Assembly (NCBI RefSeq): GCF_904067045.1
Contig: NZ_CAJFDC010000013.1
Coordinates: 372,001-436,000 of the forward strand
DNA from: Pseudomonas sp. FEN
Lineage (GTDB): Bacteria; Pseudomonadota; Gammaproteobacteria; Pseudomonadales; Pseudomonadaceae
Direction of reading: 5' to 3'
DNA length: 64,000 nucleotides
The number at the start of each line of letters is the position of its first letter. The stretch's first letter is position 1. Below are positions 7,363-16,620 of this stretch, piece by piece. The position numbers and the translations under genes were made by a program. Below the pieces are notes generated by a model. It made no database searches. It was given only the letters and a program-made list of their open reading frames with translations, and was not told where the DNA came from.

Positions 7363-7731
7363 TTACACAGGGCACAACTGGCGATTTCGGGTCAGTTCGC
7401 CCTCGAACCATTCAAGCTGCGCGCATTGTGTTTCAAGGGCTTGAATCTGCGTCTTCAACGCCTGTTTTTTGGTCGCCAGTGCTTGTTGAGCGGCGCCCCA
7501 GGGAAAGCTCGCGGTCCACTCTGCCGGTATCAAAGCTTGCAATTCCTTGAGCTTGAAACCCAATTGTTGGGCGCACTTGATGAACCTCAGCAACTCGACA
7601 CTTTGCTCATCGTAGAGGCGATAACGACCTTGGCGCCGCGCGGCAGGTAGCAGGCCAATGGCCTCGTAGTGGCGGATGGTTTTTACCGTCGTACCTGATA
7701 GTTGAGCCGCTTTACCGATGTACATGAACAA
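7363..7731 (-). CDS. MerR-family transcriptional regulator
   Basis: 122 residues. The N-terminal winged helix-turn-helix (YIGKAAQLSGTTVKTIRHYE, then AIGLLPAARRQGRYRLYDE) is that of MerR/CueR/SoxR proteins. It is followed by a long dimerisation helix (about residues 75-112) and a short C-terminal tail holding a few Cys-free hydrophobic residues; one Cys lies in LETQCAQLEW and one in RQLCPV. Without a clear CxxC metal or [Fe-S] motif, an aromatic or redox ligand is as likely as a metal. It lies 47 bases downstream of the NAD(P)H oxidoreductase gene on the same strand and may control it. Confidence 0.85.
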   Translation of the reverse strand: MFMYIGKAAQLSGTTVKTIRHYEAIGLLPAARRQGRYRLYDEQSVELLRFIKCAQQLGFKLKELQALIPAEWTASFPWGAAQQALATKKQALKTQIQALETQCAQLEWFEGELTRNRQLCPV

Positions 7732-7778
7732 TCCATTGATGATGTGCAGAGTACCGAAATTACCTGAAATTCCGCCCC

Positions 7779-8354
7779 CTAGCGACGGGCAATGGCCCGT
7801 GCTTGTGCCAACCAGCGTTCCCGCTGCTCAGGCCAGGACTTGATCAGCGGACCGAAGGTAATGGCCTTCACGGGTTTGATGCCACAGAACTCCAGGGTGG
7901 TCTTGCGCATTTGATGCACGCCAGGCATGCGATAGATCCAGTGGTAATACCAAGGTGGCGTATCGAGGGTAACCAACAGTTCGGCGCTACGGCCCTTGAG
8001 CAGTTGCTCCGGGAACGGCGAGTTCTGTCGGTACTTGAAGGCAAAGCCGGGTAGTAATACCCGATCCAGAAAGCCCTTCAAGAGTGCTGGGATCCCGCCC
8101 CACCAAATCGGATAGATGAACACCAGGTGTTGCGCCCAGGCAATGTCGGCCTGGGCCCGCAGAAGGTCTGGCTCTAGTGGTTGTGTCAGATGATAGCCGT
8201 CGTGCAGCACCGGGTTGAAGCGTTGCTCGCCCAATCGCAACAGGCGTACTTCGTGACCGGCCTGGAAAGACGACTCAAGGTACGCATCGGCTAGTGCCGA
8301 GCAGAAACTGTTGGCAGAAGGGTGGCCGAGAACGACCAGGGTGCGCTTGCTCAT
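7779..8354 (-). CDS. NAD(P)H-dependent flavin oxidoreductase, quinone-reductase type
   Basis: 191 residues of the flavodoxin-like Kef-ancillary/MdaB/DT-diaphorase family. Visible signatures are the N-terminal strand-loop LVVLGHPSANSF for FMN/FAD phosphate binding, FIYPIWWGGIPALLKGFLDR, and LLPGFAFKYR. It would reduce quinones or electrophiles with NAD(P)H in the cytoplasm. A MerR regulator follows on the same strand, which fits stress-inducible control. Confidence 0.85.
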   Translation of the reverse strand: MSKRTLVVLGHPSANSFCSALADAYLESSFQAGHEVRLLRLGEQRFNPVLHDGYHLTQPLEPDLLRAQADIAWAQHLVFIYPIWWGGIPALLKGFLDRVLLPGFAFKYRQNSPFPEQLLKGRSAELLVTLDTPPWYYHWIYRMPGVHQMRKTTLEFCGIKPVKAITFGPLIKSWPEQRERWLAQARAIARR

Positions 8355-8840
8355 GTAGGGCTCCAGAAGGAATAAGCCCTCAGGGTAAAGTCTGCCCCTG
8401 GCAGGAGAGTCAAGCCCTCGATATTGCTTGGCTCAGGAGAGGTGCGTCATCGGGCTGATGTCGCTGGCATGTTGTGGGTGCCAACGAACCACTCGGAGCC
8501 GCCCAGTTCGAACGGGGTGAGCGATGCACGCCGACAACCAAACCGGTTCGAACCGCAAGGTGGCCATGGGCGTGGTGCACCTGATTGAGCTGGCACAGCT
8601 GAAAATGGACTCGGTGCTGGATGGACGGGCCTTCAACGCCTGCACCTGACAAGACTCGGTCATTGAGCGGGAAGCTGTGCTTCCTGTTCCGTCGAAGATC
8701 ACGCCCACTGACAACGCATGATCTTCGACGGTGGTACATCGCGATAGTCATGAACTGAAACATCGCCGCGCCTCAAAAATGTGCTCCTGGGGTACAAAAT
8801 TCACCTGTCAGCACTACAACCCCATACCCCCATCCCAACG
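8355..8840. pseudogene. Gap with DUF6124 C-terminal remnant (8524-8649, plus strand)
   Basis: At 8524-8649 the plus strand reads DNQTGSNRKVAMGVVHLIEL, then AQLKMDSVLDG and a stop. The intact DUF6124 protein at 60416 has DNLQGSNRKLALGAVHLIDM followed by AQQHLDSLLD at the same place. So this is the tail of a lost DUF6124 gene; the N-terminal two thirds are absent. No other gene is seen. Confidence 0.65.
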
Positions 8841-9044
8841 ATGGATAAGCTCATGTTGAGAGAAGAACGCGAACACCTCGAACTGGAAAACCTTTCGGTC
8901 GAAACCCGCAAGCTCATGGCAGAAATGAGCAAACTGAACACCGAAAAAGAAAAAATCAAGCGTGAAACCGTGCTTTACCCCCTCGTCGTTGGAGCAGGCC
9001 TGATCACCTCTCTGGCCGCACTATTTACGTTTCTGGACAAGTAG
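8841..9044 (+). CDS. Small coiled-coil, C-terminally anchored membrane protein
   Basis: 67 residues from ATG 8841. A highly charged helix (LMLREEREHLELENLSVETR, KLMAEMSKLNTEKEKIKRE) is followed by one hydrophobic segment (YPLVVGAGLITSLAALFTFL), so it should be a tail-anchored inner-membrane protein. No clear ribosome site is seen; an upstream in-frame ATG at 8781 is possible. Function is unknown. Similar short coiled-coil/TM proteins occur near phage genes in Pseudomonas. Confidence 0.6.
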   Translation: MDKLMLREEREHLELENLSVETRKLMAEMSKLNTEKEKIKRETVLYPLVVGAGLITSLAALFTFLDK

Positions 9045-9135
9045 CAAAAGCAACCACAGGTTTGAGTATTCGTTAGTACCCATTCACAGTTAGTGGAACC
9101 AGACGACCATACCCCGTTGAATGAGGATGTGCATC

Positions 9136-9336
9136 ATGCAGCCCCCGCGTACCGAAGAGTCCCGCAGTCTATCTGACGACCTGATACAGCTGCGTGCCGA
9201 TGTGGCCGCCTTCCACCAAGAAGCAAGACGTACTCCCCCCTGTAATCCTCACGAGGTTTGGTTGCCTTTCGGACTAGGGGCCGGCATGGCACTGGCTGTG
9301 TTTATCATCGTTTCACTGATGAAGCACCTGGGCTGA
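9136..9336 (+). CDS. Small membrane protein
   Basis: 66 residues from ATG 9136, chosen because GAGGA sits 8 bases upstream; ATGs at 9121 and 9127 are less well placed. A polar N-terminal part (SLSDDLIQLRADVAAFHQEA) precedes one membrane segment (WLPFGLGAGMALAVFIIVSL). The layout mirrors its neighbour at 8841, about 90 bases upstream, and the two may be cotranscribed. Function is unknown. Confidence 0.6.
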   Translation: MQPPRTEESRSLSDDLIQLRADVAAFHQEARRTPPCNPHEVWLPFGLGAGMALAVFIIVSLMKHLG

Positions 9337-9625
9337 CCCCCTGCGAACACGCAACACACCTTGGGTGTGCTATCGACGCGGGCTATTCAGTGCAATAGAT
9401 TTTGAACGGGCTCTATCAGGCCGGCTCCCCGATACACCACCATTGAACCGAAACCTCATCGTCAGGTTGAGTCACGTCATGCCCGTGCGATAGCAATAGC
9501 CCAAGACCAGCACGCGCATCATCTGTCCAAGATCAGGGGTTTGACGTGGGTCAGGGTCTATACTGGCCTCACCCCTTTTAATCAGATCCACCCTTGATCA
9601 CCGCGCAGCCCACCAGGCAGAACAC

Positions 9626-10375
9626 GTGAAGCATTCGACAGTTACTGCAGCGCTGCTCTGTCTATTGCTCGGCACTCCCGTCAGAGCCGAGCCGTATCAG
9701 ATCGTTACCGAAGAGTGGGCACCGTACAACTACCAGGAGAACAATCGGCTCACGGGCCTGTCCACGGAGATCGTTCGGGGCATAATGGCGCTGACCGGGG
9801 ATCACTTTGAGATCGTGCTGTTGCCCAGCATGCGAAGCATCCGCACATTGAAGACCCGGCCCAAGACCATCCTGTATTCCCTATTCCGCACGGCGGAGCG
9901 CGAACCGTTATACAAGTGGGTCGGACCGATCGTGGAAGAGTCCATTCACCCCTATCAGCTAGCCAATGCGCGGCAGCCGGTGAATTCCCTGGAGCAGCTA
10001 CGGCACGCCCCCCGGATCACGACCAGACAGGCCGGCCTGATACCCGATACTCTGCAGGCGCAGGGCTTCAACAACCTCGAAAAGATTGCAAGCGAGAGCC
10101 AGCAGCTCTACCGCATGCTGCTGGCCGGGCGCACCGACATCATCGTAGGCGACACCGACGCGGGGGTGGCTTACTACAGCCGCCAGTTGAACATCGCCCT
10201 CGGCACGCTGCGGCGAATTCCCATCGAGCTCTATCGCTCATCGCTGTACATCGCCTTCAGCCCCGACTGTGACGACAAACTGGTCGCCGCCTGGGCCAAC
10301 GCCCTGGAGCAGATGCGTCGCTCTGGCGAGCTGGAGCGCATCCAGGCTCGGTACAGTCAACCCATCGGGCCATGA
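9626..10375 (+). CDS. Periplasmic amino-acid-type substrate-binding protein
   Basis: 249 residues, GTG start at 9626. A signal peptide (hydrophobic core ALLCLLLGTPVRA, cleavage after Ala about 21) is followed by a type-II periplasmic binding fold of the SBP family 3: EEWAPYNYQENNRLTGLSTE, then MRSIRTLKTRP and DIIVGDTDAGVAYY. Solitary members of this kind in Pseudomonas have no permease beside them, as here. The ligand is unknown; polar amino acids are usual for the family. A 289-base stretch before it shows no gene. Confidence 0.8.
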   Translation: MKHSTVTAALLCLLLGTPVRAEPYQIVTEEWAPYNYQENNRLTGLSTEIVRGIMALTGDHFEIVLLPSMRSIRTLKTRPKTILYSLFRTAEREPLYKWVGPIVEESIHPYQLANARQPVNSLEQLRHAPRITTRQAGLIPDTLQAQGFNNLEKIASESQQLYRMLLAGRTDIIVGDTDAGVAYYSRQLNIALGTLRRIPIELYRSSLYIAFSPDCDDKLVAAWANALEQMRRSGELERIQARYSQPIGP

Positions 10376-10726
10376 GATCTCGGCAAGCAATTCAGGGTAG
10401 TAGACAGCCGCTTCCGGTTCGAAATTGAGGCTATTCAAAAACGACCTAACATAGCGACGATGATTGACTGGAAGAACAAATTTCCGTTGCTAGTGTTACC
10501 CATGGAGATGCCTGCCAAAGCGGCCATACTTCCTTGATAAAAAATGACAGCAGCAAGCATTGGATTTTTATTCGGAAAATCCGCCTGCTGCCTTTCCTTT
10601 TCCAATACGGCTCATCCTTGAGTAAGTGTCCATAGATAAAACACCATCCGCTCATTAGCCACAAGCGGCATACAAACAATCCCAAGCGTTCGCCATTTAC
10701 TTTTTGAGAAACCAAGGAGTAGGTTC
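10376..10726. other. Gap without a supported gene
   Basis: 351 bases of lower GC. A minus-strand frame at 10446-10715 has no family likeness and no ribosome site. The stretch probably holds the promoter of the membrane-protein gene at 10727, which has AAGGAG just before its ATG. Confidence 0.5.
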
Positions 10727-12064
10727 ATGGCAGAATCCGATGGCAAAAGGACCAAGACTCACCTATTCAAAGAATCGCACTTCAGACCACGGGGACGACT
10801 CCTGCTTCTTACCGGGACGCTGTTGTTGATCAATATGACAGGCCTGTGGTTCATGTGGGTAGTGGCCGGACTTGATGGGAACATCTTATGGCTTGTGACT
10901 GTACTCGCGGCCTTCACCACGGTGATCACTGGTACCCCTCTCATCATGTTTTTGAGCCTGGGCTGGTTTTCCCGGTACAACGAATTCCAGAACAGCTTGA
11001 AAGGTGGCGCCCTGGTGGCCTATCTGCAACGCTTCTGGTCGCCCAGCCTCATTCATTCGCTCCAGGACGAAGGAAAATTGACTGAGGATGAACCCGCGGA
11101 TCGTTGGCGCGCATGCGCCGATGAAAACCCGATACTGTGCGAACGTTTATTCGCACGGATATACCACGAGCAATATGGATTGGTGCCCTTTGTGGTGCCG
11201 TTCATCATTCTCTTGGCGGTGGCGTATGCAGCGGCCGCTTTGGTGGCCTGTAATTATGTCACCCAGAATTGCCCTCCCACGCTTCAGATCGCTTGCATCT
11301 ATCATCTTGGCAGTCCGCTGCTGGTAAGTTCGCTGGCGGGGGCTTTCATGTTTGTCGTCAGCGACTCCGTCCTTAGTATCCGGCGCAAGTCATTGAATAT
11401 TTCCGATGTGTATTGGTATTCCCTGCGATTATTTTTAGCCATTCCTCTCGCCTTGGTGATTGCGAATACCGGCACGGGCGATGGCGCACAAATCGTCACG
11501 GCCTTTGCCTTGGGGACCCTTCCAGTCGATTCACTGATGAAGGTCGTGCGAAGAATGGGCTTTCCCCAAATCACCGACCAGGACAAGCAGGACGGCAGTT
11601 CAGATAAGTTACTGGTCCTTGAAGGCGTAACACTGCCTGTGGTGGCGACACTGGAAGCCGAGGGCATCAACTCTATCGAGCAGGTCGCCGCGGCGGACCC
11701 GGTACTCCTTTCGATTCGTACTGGATTCCCCTTCAGGTTCACATTGCGCTTGGGCTCCCAGGCCATCGTGCGGCGCCATCTGGGGGAAAACGCCGCCCAA
11801 CTGCTTCCAGTGGGACTGGGGGATGTCGTCCCGATTTACCTGCTGGTGCAGGCATTCAGCGCCGGGCCAATCGTCGGCGCCCCTGGGCCGTTTCCGTTGA
11901 TTGAATCACCCGACCTGATCGTCCAGAACGCTGCCGCCCGCCTCTTCCCCAATGAAGATGAGGCGCAGCGTCAGGCCGTTACCAAAATGAAATTTCGTCA
12001 AATTGCGGCTGAAGAGTACACGGCGATGCTCGCACGGATAACGCCACCCGATATCGGGCTGTAG
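10727..12064 (+). CDS. Multi-pass membrane protein with C-terminal helix-hairpin-helix-like segment
   Basis: 445 residues; AAGGAGTAGG precedes ATG 10727. Hydrophobic segments lie at about 25-45, 50-75, 145-175, 190-215 and 230-265. Between TM2 and TM3 is a soluble loop with YNEFQNSLKGGALVAYLQRF. After the last TM the soluble tail has LLVLEGVTLPVVATLEAEGI followed by NSIEQVAAADP, a pattern of helix-hairpin-helix motifs seen in Pseudomonas membrane proteins of unknown role. I recognise no named family. It stands 58 bases ahead of the phosphoesterase gene on the same strand, so the two likely form an operon. Confidence 0.7.
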   Translation: MAESDGKRTKTHLFKESHFRPRGRLLLLTGTLLLINMTGLWFMWVVAGLDGNILWLVTVLAAFTTVITGTPLIMFLSLGWFSRYNEFQNSLKGGALVAYLQRFWSPSLIHSLQDEGKLTEDEPADRWRACADENPILCERLFARIYHEQYGLVPFVVPFIILLAVAYAAAALVACNYVTQNCPPTLQIACIYHLGSPLLVSSLAGAFMFVVSDSVLSIRRKSLNISDVYWYSLRLFLAIPLALVIANTGTGDGAQIVTAFALGTLPVDSLMKVVRRMGFPQITDQDKQDGSSDKLLVLEGVTLPVVATLEAEGINSIEQVAAADPVLLSIRTGFPFRFTLRLGSQAIVRRHLGENAAQLLPVGLGDVVPIYLLVQAFSAGPIVGAPGPFPLIESPDLIVQNAAARLFPNEDEAQRQAVTKMKFRQIAAEEYTAMLARITPPDIGL

Positions 12065-12122
12065 AGGCGGCGCCAGATAGCGGCTTCGCAAGACAGACAA
12101 TTGATCACAGACGGTGGAAGCC

Positions 12123-13523
12123 ATGAATCAAATTGAACATGTCGTCGTTGTCATGCTGGAGAACCGCTCACTGGATACGATGCTTGGCTGGCTCTATCCG
12201 ACCGGCAGCCCGCCGTTGCATGTCCTGCCAGCCAGCAGCTCCCCTCAATTTGATGGGCTGCGCCCCGACATGTTCAACCCTCGTTCGGGCTCCACCCCCG
12301 CGCGTCATGTTGCAGTAACGCCGAATGCCAGTAGTTTTCAGGTCCCGGATCCCGACCCGCAGGAAACCTTTGCCAACGTCACCTACCAGTTGTTCAGGGA
12401 CGGGCCCGTCAGCCCCGCCAATACGCCCCCCATGGGTTTTGTCGACAACTACGCCACCACGAAAACCACCAACCCCGATCAGATCATGCAGTGTTACAGT
12501 CCGGCACAGTTGCCGGTATTGGCCGAATTGGCCCGCGCCTATGCGGTTTCCGATGCCTGGTTCGCTTCCGTGCCCAGCCAGACGTGGCCTAACCGTGCGT
12601 TTGTTCACACCGGAACTTCCAATGGCCACGTTGACAACGGCACGCCTCCCGATCCGTTCGCCTGGGATGTCCCCACTATATTCAACGTGCTGAACTCTAT
12701 TGGCTGCAGTTGGGGCGTCTACAGCAATACCATCCTGACCCCCTCCCTGACCCGGACGATGTTCCCCAAATTATGGGACCCCATGCTGAGTCCTCACTTC
12801 CGAGGGTTTTCCGCTTTTCTGGATGCGTGCCAAACCAACTCGTTACCCCGTTATTCGTTTATCGAACCGAGCTTTCTGGTCGACCCTAACGACCAGCATC
12901 CCCCGCATGATGTTCAGGCGGGTGAAGCCTTTCTGTATTCGATCTGGAACGCCGTCAGTACGTCGCCGGGCTGGAACCAGACCTTGCTCATCATCACCTA
13001 CGACGAGCATGGCGGTTGTTTCGATCATGTCACCCCGCCGTTCAATGCCGCCCCGCCGGACCAGGCCCGTTCGCCGGATGGCAACGGCTTCGACTTCACG
13101 CGTTTTGGCGTACGCGTGCCAGCCGTGGTGATCTCACCTTACATTCAGGCTGGCACGGTGTTCAGATCGGACAGCGCAAACGCCCCGTATGATCACACCA
13201 GTATCCTGGCCACCTTGCGCGACTGGATCGGTATCCCCGCGAAGGACATGCTCCCCAGCAAGCGGATTGCGAATGCGCCGACGCTCAATCAATTGCTCAC
13301 CCTGAGTACACCGCGTGTTGACCTACCCGCCATACAGGCGTCGACGGTCACCACCTTCACTCAGCCGGCGCCGAGCGCGGCGCTCAACGATCTTCAAAAA
13401 AGCCTGGTCACAGGTTCCGCGAAACGCTTCGGACTCGACCCGGCGGCGACCTTGCAGACGGTGGGTACCCGGCAACATGCCGTTGATTTCTTCACGCGAC
13501 GGATCACTCACGCACACGCTTAG
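12123..13523 (+). CDS. Phospholipase C/acid phosphatase-type phosphoesterase
   Basis: 466 residues from ATG 12123 (GGTGGA five bases upstream; ATG 12114 is too early). It belongs to the phosphoesterase family PF04185: HVVVVMLENRSLDTMLGWLY holds the N-terminal metal-binding Glu-Asn, DAWFASVPSQTWPNRAFVHT the phosphate/metal site, and LIITYDEHGGCFDHVTPP the Asp-Glu-His metal ligands. The fold is alkaline-phosphatase-like. Unlike secreted Plc enzymes it shows no signal peptide or Tat motif, so it is cytoplasmic or exported by another route. Substrates may be phospholipids or phosphomonoesters. It follows the membrane protein gene. Confidence 0.85.
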   Translation: MNQIEHVVVVMLENRSLDTMLGWLYPTGSPPLHVLPASSSPQFDGLRPDMFNPRSGSTPARHVAVTPNASSFQVPDPDPQETFANVTYQLFRDGPVSPANTPPMGFVDNYATTKTTNPDQIMQCYSPAQLPVLAELARAYAVSDAWFASVPSQTWPNRAFVHTGTSNGHVDNGTPPDPFAWDVPTIFNVLNSIGCSWGVYSNTILTPSLTRTMFPKLWDPMLSPHFRGFSAFLDACQTNSLPRYSFIEPSFLVDPNDQHPPHDVQAGEAFLYSIWNAVSTSPGWNQTLLIITYDEHGGCFDHVTPPFNAAPPDQARSPDGNGFDFTRFGVRVPAVVISPYIQAGTVFRSDSANAPYDHTSILATLRDWIGIPAKDMLPSKRIANAPTLNQLLTLSTPRVDLPAIQASTVTTFTQPAPSAALNDLQKSLVTGSAKRFGLDPAATLQTVGTRQHAVDFFTRRITHAHA

Positions 13524-13843
13524 AGCGACTAATGCTCCAAGCTCATCAAGCGGTTACATTCGCAAGATAGGGCTCCTCGTGGAGGAGCCCGGTGGCGTCG
13601 GACAACAGAGCAATCCTTGCGCCCGATCATTCGATTTCTTCGAATTAACCCAGCAAAATAACTCGATATTCGTGCTACCGGCAGCTCCGTAAGCTTCCTT
13701 CGCCAAGCAATACGTTTGGTTTGCGGGTTTCAAAGCCGAAGGAGTACTGAATGTTTGATTGCTATCTGGATAAAGGCTTAACGCGCCCTCCACTGCCATC
13801 CCGGAACTTCGCTTGCAGGAAAAAGGTGTAAGGGGACCAGACC
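13524..13843. other. Gap with strong hairpin 13570-13590
   Basis: GGGCTCCTC-GTG-GAGGAGCCC is a perfect 9-base stem 46 bases after the phosphoesterase stop; it lacks a T run but likely ends or protects that mRNA. The remainder shows no gene; AAGGGGACCAGACC before 13844 is the ribosome site of the next gene. Confidence 0.6.
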
Positions 13844-14761
13844 ATGCCATACCTTTACCTCTCGCTGGCCGCCATCTTTTGGGGTGGCAACTATGTCGTC
13901 GGCAAGCTGATGGTCATCGACATTGATCCTGTCCTGCTGTCGCAAACCCGGTGGCTGCTGACAAGTGCGTTGTTGCTGCTCATCAACTATCGACCGCTGA
14001 GCCGATCAATGGGGGCAATTCGCCAGTCCTGGAAAACACTGACAATGCTCGCGATCTGCGGCCAGGTGCTGTTCCCGCTGACCTTGTATGTAGGGCTGCA
14101 GTACACCACCTCGTTGAATGCTGCCATCTATCTCTCGGCGACGCCGTGCCTGGTGCTGTCCATCAATCGCTTTGTATTCGGCGACAACATCTCACGGGCC
14201 AACTGGCTTGGCGTCGTAGCCAGCACGCTAGGTGTCATATGGCTGGTTAGCATGGGCCACCTCTCGGACTTGCGCTTCCTCAAGCAATTCAACAAGGGGG
14301 ACCTGTGGACCATGCTGTCGGCAGCCAGTTGGGCAATGTACTGTGCGTTTCTGCGCACAAAGCCCAAGGCCATTCCCGGCGGCGCATTTGTTACCTACTC
14401 GGCGCTGGTAGGCACTGTATTGCTGATCCCCTTCACGCTCGTGACGCTATGCCTGACACCGGACAGCCTTCCCACTATGCTGAACGGCACCATCAGCTTA
14501 TGGGGACTGGCGTATCTGGTCATCTTTCCATCATGGCTGTCTTATCTGTTCTGGAACCGCGGCATTGCTGAAATCGGAGCAACACGCGGGGAGATTTTTA
14601 CTCATCTGGTGCCCTTGTCCGGTGGGGTCTTGAGCATCATCTTCCTGGGTACGCCACTCCATGCCTACCACTGGGTGAGCCTGATGCTTATCGTCGTCGG
14701 GGTTGTGATGTGCTCGGCCAAACCCAAGCCGAAACTGATCAGCAAAGTAGAGACGGCCTGA
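13844..14761 (+). CDS. EamA/DMT-family metabolite exporter
   Basis: 305 residues with about ten hydrophobic segments in two homologous halves, each an EamA domain (residues about 3-135 and 155-295). The N-terminal YLSLAAIFWGGNYVVGKLM and ALQYT-type ending of the first half (LQYTTSLNAAIYLSATPCLV) are typical of drug/metabolite transporters. It would export an amino acid or other small metabolite. The convergent gene at 14841 is a LysR regulator transcribed toward it, with 79 bases between their ends. Confidence 0.85.
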   Translation: MPYLYLSLAAIFWGGNYVVGKLMVIDIDPVLLSQTRWLLTSALLLLINYRPLSRSMGAIRQSWKTLTMLAICGQVLFPLTLYVGLQYTTSLNAAIYLSATPCLVLSINRFVFGDNISRANWLGVVASTLGVIWLVSMGHLSDLRFLKQFNKGDLWTMLSAASWAMYCAFLRTKPKAIPGGAFVTYSALVGTVLLIPFTLVTLCLTPDSLPTMLNGTISLWGLAYLVIFPSWLSYLFWNRGIAEIGATRGEIFTHLVPLSGGVLSIIFLGTPLHAYHWVSLMLIVVGVVMCSAKPKPKLISKVETA

Positions 14762-14840
14762 TGCACAAATTGATGAGTACGTTGCGTCTGTAACGATCAA
14801 GCAAGTCCATCCGCAGACGGCTGCGCGCGAAGAACCATGG

Positions 14841-15749
14841 TTAGCCGTGGCTCTTCGTCCCCCCTGGTTCAATCATCGGTCTGGCCTCACACTTCTCGCC
14901 TTCAAGAATCCATTGGGTAAGCCGCCTTGCAGCAGAACCAGACGATGCATCGAGAAAGACCATTTCTGTATTGAACGTCGCATAGGGGCCAGTCAGTTCC
15001 AGACTGAGCACTTTATGGGTAGGGGCGAAGACCTCAACCAGTGCTTGGGGCACCAGTGAAACACCAGCACCATCGGCCACCTGAGAAAACAGAAGCGAAT
15101 AGGAACCGCATTCAACGATCCGCCCAGGCGTCGCACGATGAAACGTCAACAACTCTTTAAGGTTGCGTTGCGAGGCACTTTGCCGGCTATTGACCAAAAA
15201 GCTGCAGTCATCCAGAGCGTCCAGCGATACTGGAGCATGTGACTCACCATAAATCAGCGTCAGGCGATCTTCGAACAATCCAAGCCGGGTCAGATGCCCC
15301 GGGGCGACTCCAGCCCCCACGATGGCAGCGTCGCAAACGCCCGACTCCAGTGCATCGATCAAATAGGTGGAGTTGCCTAAGGTGACATCGATCTCTAATG
15401 CAATCGGATTGCTCAATATCCGTTGTAACAACGACTGACGAGCCAGCGTGAAGTTTTCGCTCACGCCAAGGCGCAGCTTCTGCGCACCACTGCCCTGCCC
15501 AAAACTGGCCTCAGCCTTCGCTACCCACTCAAGGATTTTCGAGGCATAGCCATACAGTTCGTTGCCAGCAGCTGTCACTACGATGCGCCGGCCTGAACGT
15601 TCGAACAGGCGAACGCCCAACTTGGACTCCAGCGTCTTGATGCGGAATGAGATGCTTGATTGCACGCGGTTGAGCCTCAGCGCGGCCTGAGTGACACTGC
15701 CGTAATCGACAATAGCCTTGAATGCTTCCAGCTCGGCGTTTTCCATCAT
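14841..15749 (-). CDS. LysR-family transcriptional regulator
   Basis: 302 residues from ATG 15749 (MMENAELEAFKAIVDYGSV). The winged helix-turn-helix covers residues 1-65 (VTQAALRLNRVQSSISFRIK, LGVRLFERSGRRIVVTAAG), followed by a periplasmic-binding-like effector domain (about 90-290). The upstream extension in the same frame reads the antisense of the TauE end and is not coding. It starts 32 bases after the stop of the tauE-like gene on the same strand, so it may be part of that unit or regulate it or the EamA exporter. Confidence 0.85.
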   Translation of the reverse strand: MMENAELEAFKAIVDYGSVTQAALRLNRVQSSISFRIKTLESKLGVRLFERSGRRIVVTAAGNELYGYASKILEWVAKAEASFGQGSGAQKLRLGVSENFTLARQSLLQRILSNPIALEIDVTLGNSTYLIDALESGVCDAAIVGAGVAPGHLTRLGLFEDRLTLIYGESHAPVSLDALDDCSFLVNSRQSASQRNLKELLTFHRATPGRIVECGSYSLLFSQVADGAGVSLVPQALVEVFAPTHKVLSLELTGPYATFNTEMVFLDASSGSAARRLTQWILEGEKCEARPMIEPGGTKSHG

Positions 15750-15780
15750 GGAAAAATAGCTCCCGGTCCCATAGTCCCAC

Positions 15781-16566
15781 TCAAAACACCAACTTGTACC
15801 CGATCGAAAACAGCATGACCGCCAGGAACGGCCGCAGGACGCCATCGGGTACCCGCCCGGCCAGATGGCTACCGATGTAGATCCCCGGCAGCGAGCCCAT
15901 CAACAAGAAGCCCAGCAGCTCCCAGTTCATATTGCCCATGCTCGCATGCCCCAGGCCCGCGACCAGGGTCAGCGGCACCGCATGGGCGATTTCCGTGCCC
16001 ACCAGGCGCCGGGTCGGCAGGAACGGATAGAGGATAAACAAGGCCACCGTGCCCAAGGCACCGGCACCGATGGAGGTCAAGGCGACCATGGTGCCGAGGG
16101 TCAGGCCGGTCAGCAGCGTCAGTCCGTTCAACTTCGACTCGCTGAACTGCGTGTGATCGACACCCCGTCGATGGGCAAATGCCAGCAGCTTGTTCCTGAA
16201 CAACACCGCCAGTGCCGTCAGCAACAGCACAAAACCCAACGACTGCTTGATGACACTGTTCAAGGCTTCGGGCGCAGTGTGCAGACTGCTCAAGAACCAC
16301 AAGGTCAATAACACCGCTGGCACGCTGCCCAGGGTCAGCCAGCCGGTGATTTTCCAGTCGATATTGTCGTTCGTCCTGTGAACGAGAACGCCGCCGGACT
16401 TGGTGATCGCGGCGTACAACAGGTCCGTGCCCACGGCGGTGGCCGGGTTGATGCCGAACCACAGCAGGATAGGTGTCATCAACGAACCGCCACCGACGCC
16501 GGTCATCCCGACGATAAAGCCGACCACCAGGCCCGCGACGACAAAACCGAAATTCCCGACATCCAT
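15781..16566 (-). CDS. TauE/SafE-family sulfite/anion exporter
   Basis: 261 residues from ATG 16566 (a GTG at 16596 is possible; CAGGG before the ATG favours the shorter form). Eight hydrophobic segments in two repeats, each beginning with the family signature: LVVGFIVGMTGVGGGSLMTP at the N-terminus and LTLGTMVALTSIGAGALGTV in the middle. The family exports sulfite, sulfoacetate or other organic anions through the inner membrane. A pair of TAACGTTA sites lies about 55-100 bases upstream, suggesting a dedicated regulator. Confidence 0.85.
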   Translation of the reverse strand: MDVGNFGFVVAGLVVGFIVGMTGVGGGSLMTPILLWFGINPATAVGTDLLYAAITKSGGVLVHRTNDNIDWKITGWLTLGSVPAVLLTLWFLSSLHTAPEALNSVIKQSLGFVLLLTALAVLFRNKLLAFAHRRGVDHTQFSESKLNGLTLLTGLTLGTMVALTSIGAGALGTVALFILYPFLPTRRLVGTEIAHAVPLTLVAGLGHASMGNMNWELLGFLLMGSLPGIYIGSHLAGRVPDGVLRPFLAVMLFSIGYKLVF

Positions 16567-16620
16567 TGGCAAACCCTGTGAATTCAGCACAACCACAAAA
16601 ACTGGCAGGCAGCATAGCGC

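Noticed and set aside
10446..10715. 89-codon minus-strand frame between binding protein and membrane protein
   Set aside because: No ribosome site, no family likeness, and composition unlike real genes here.
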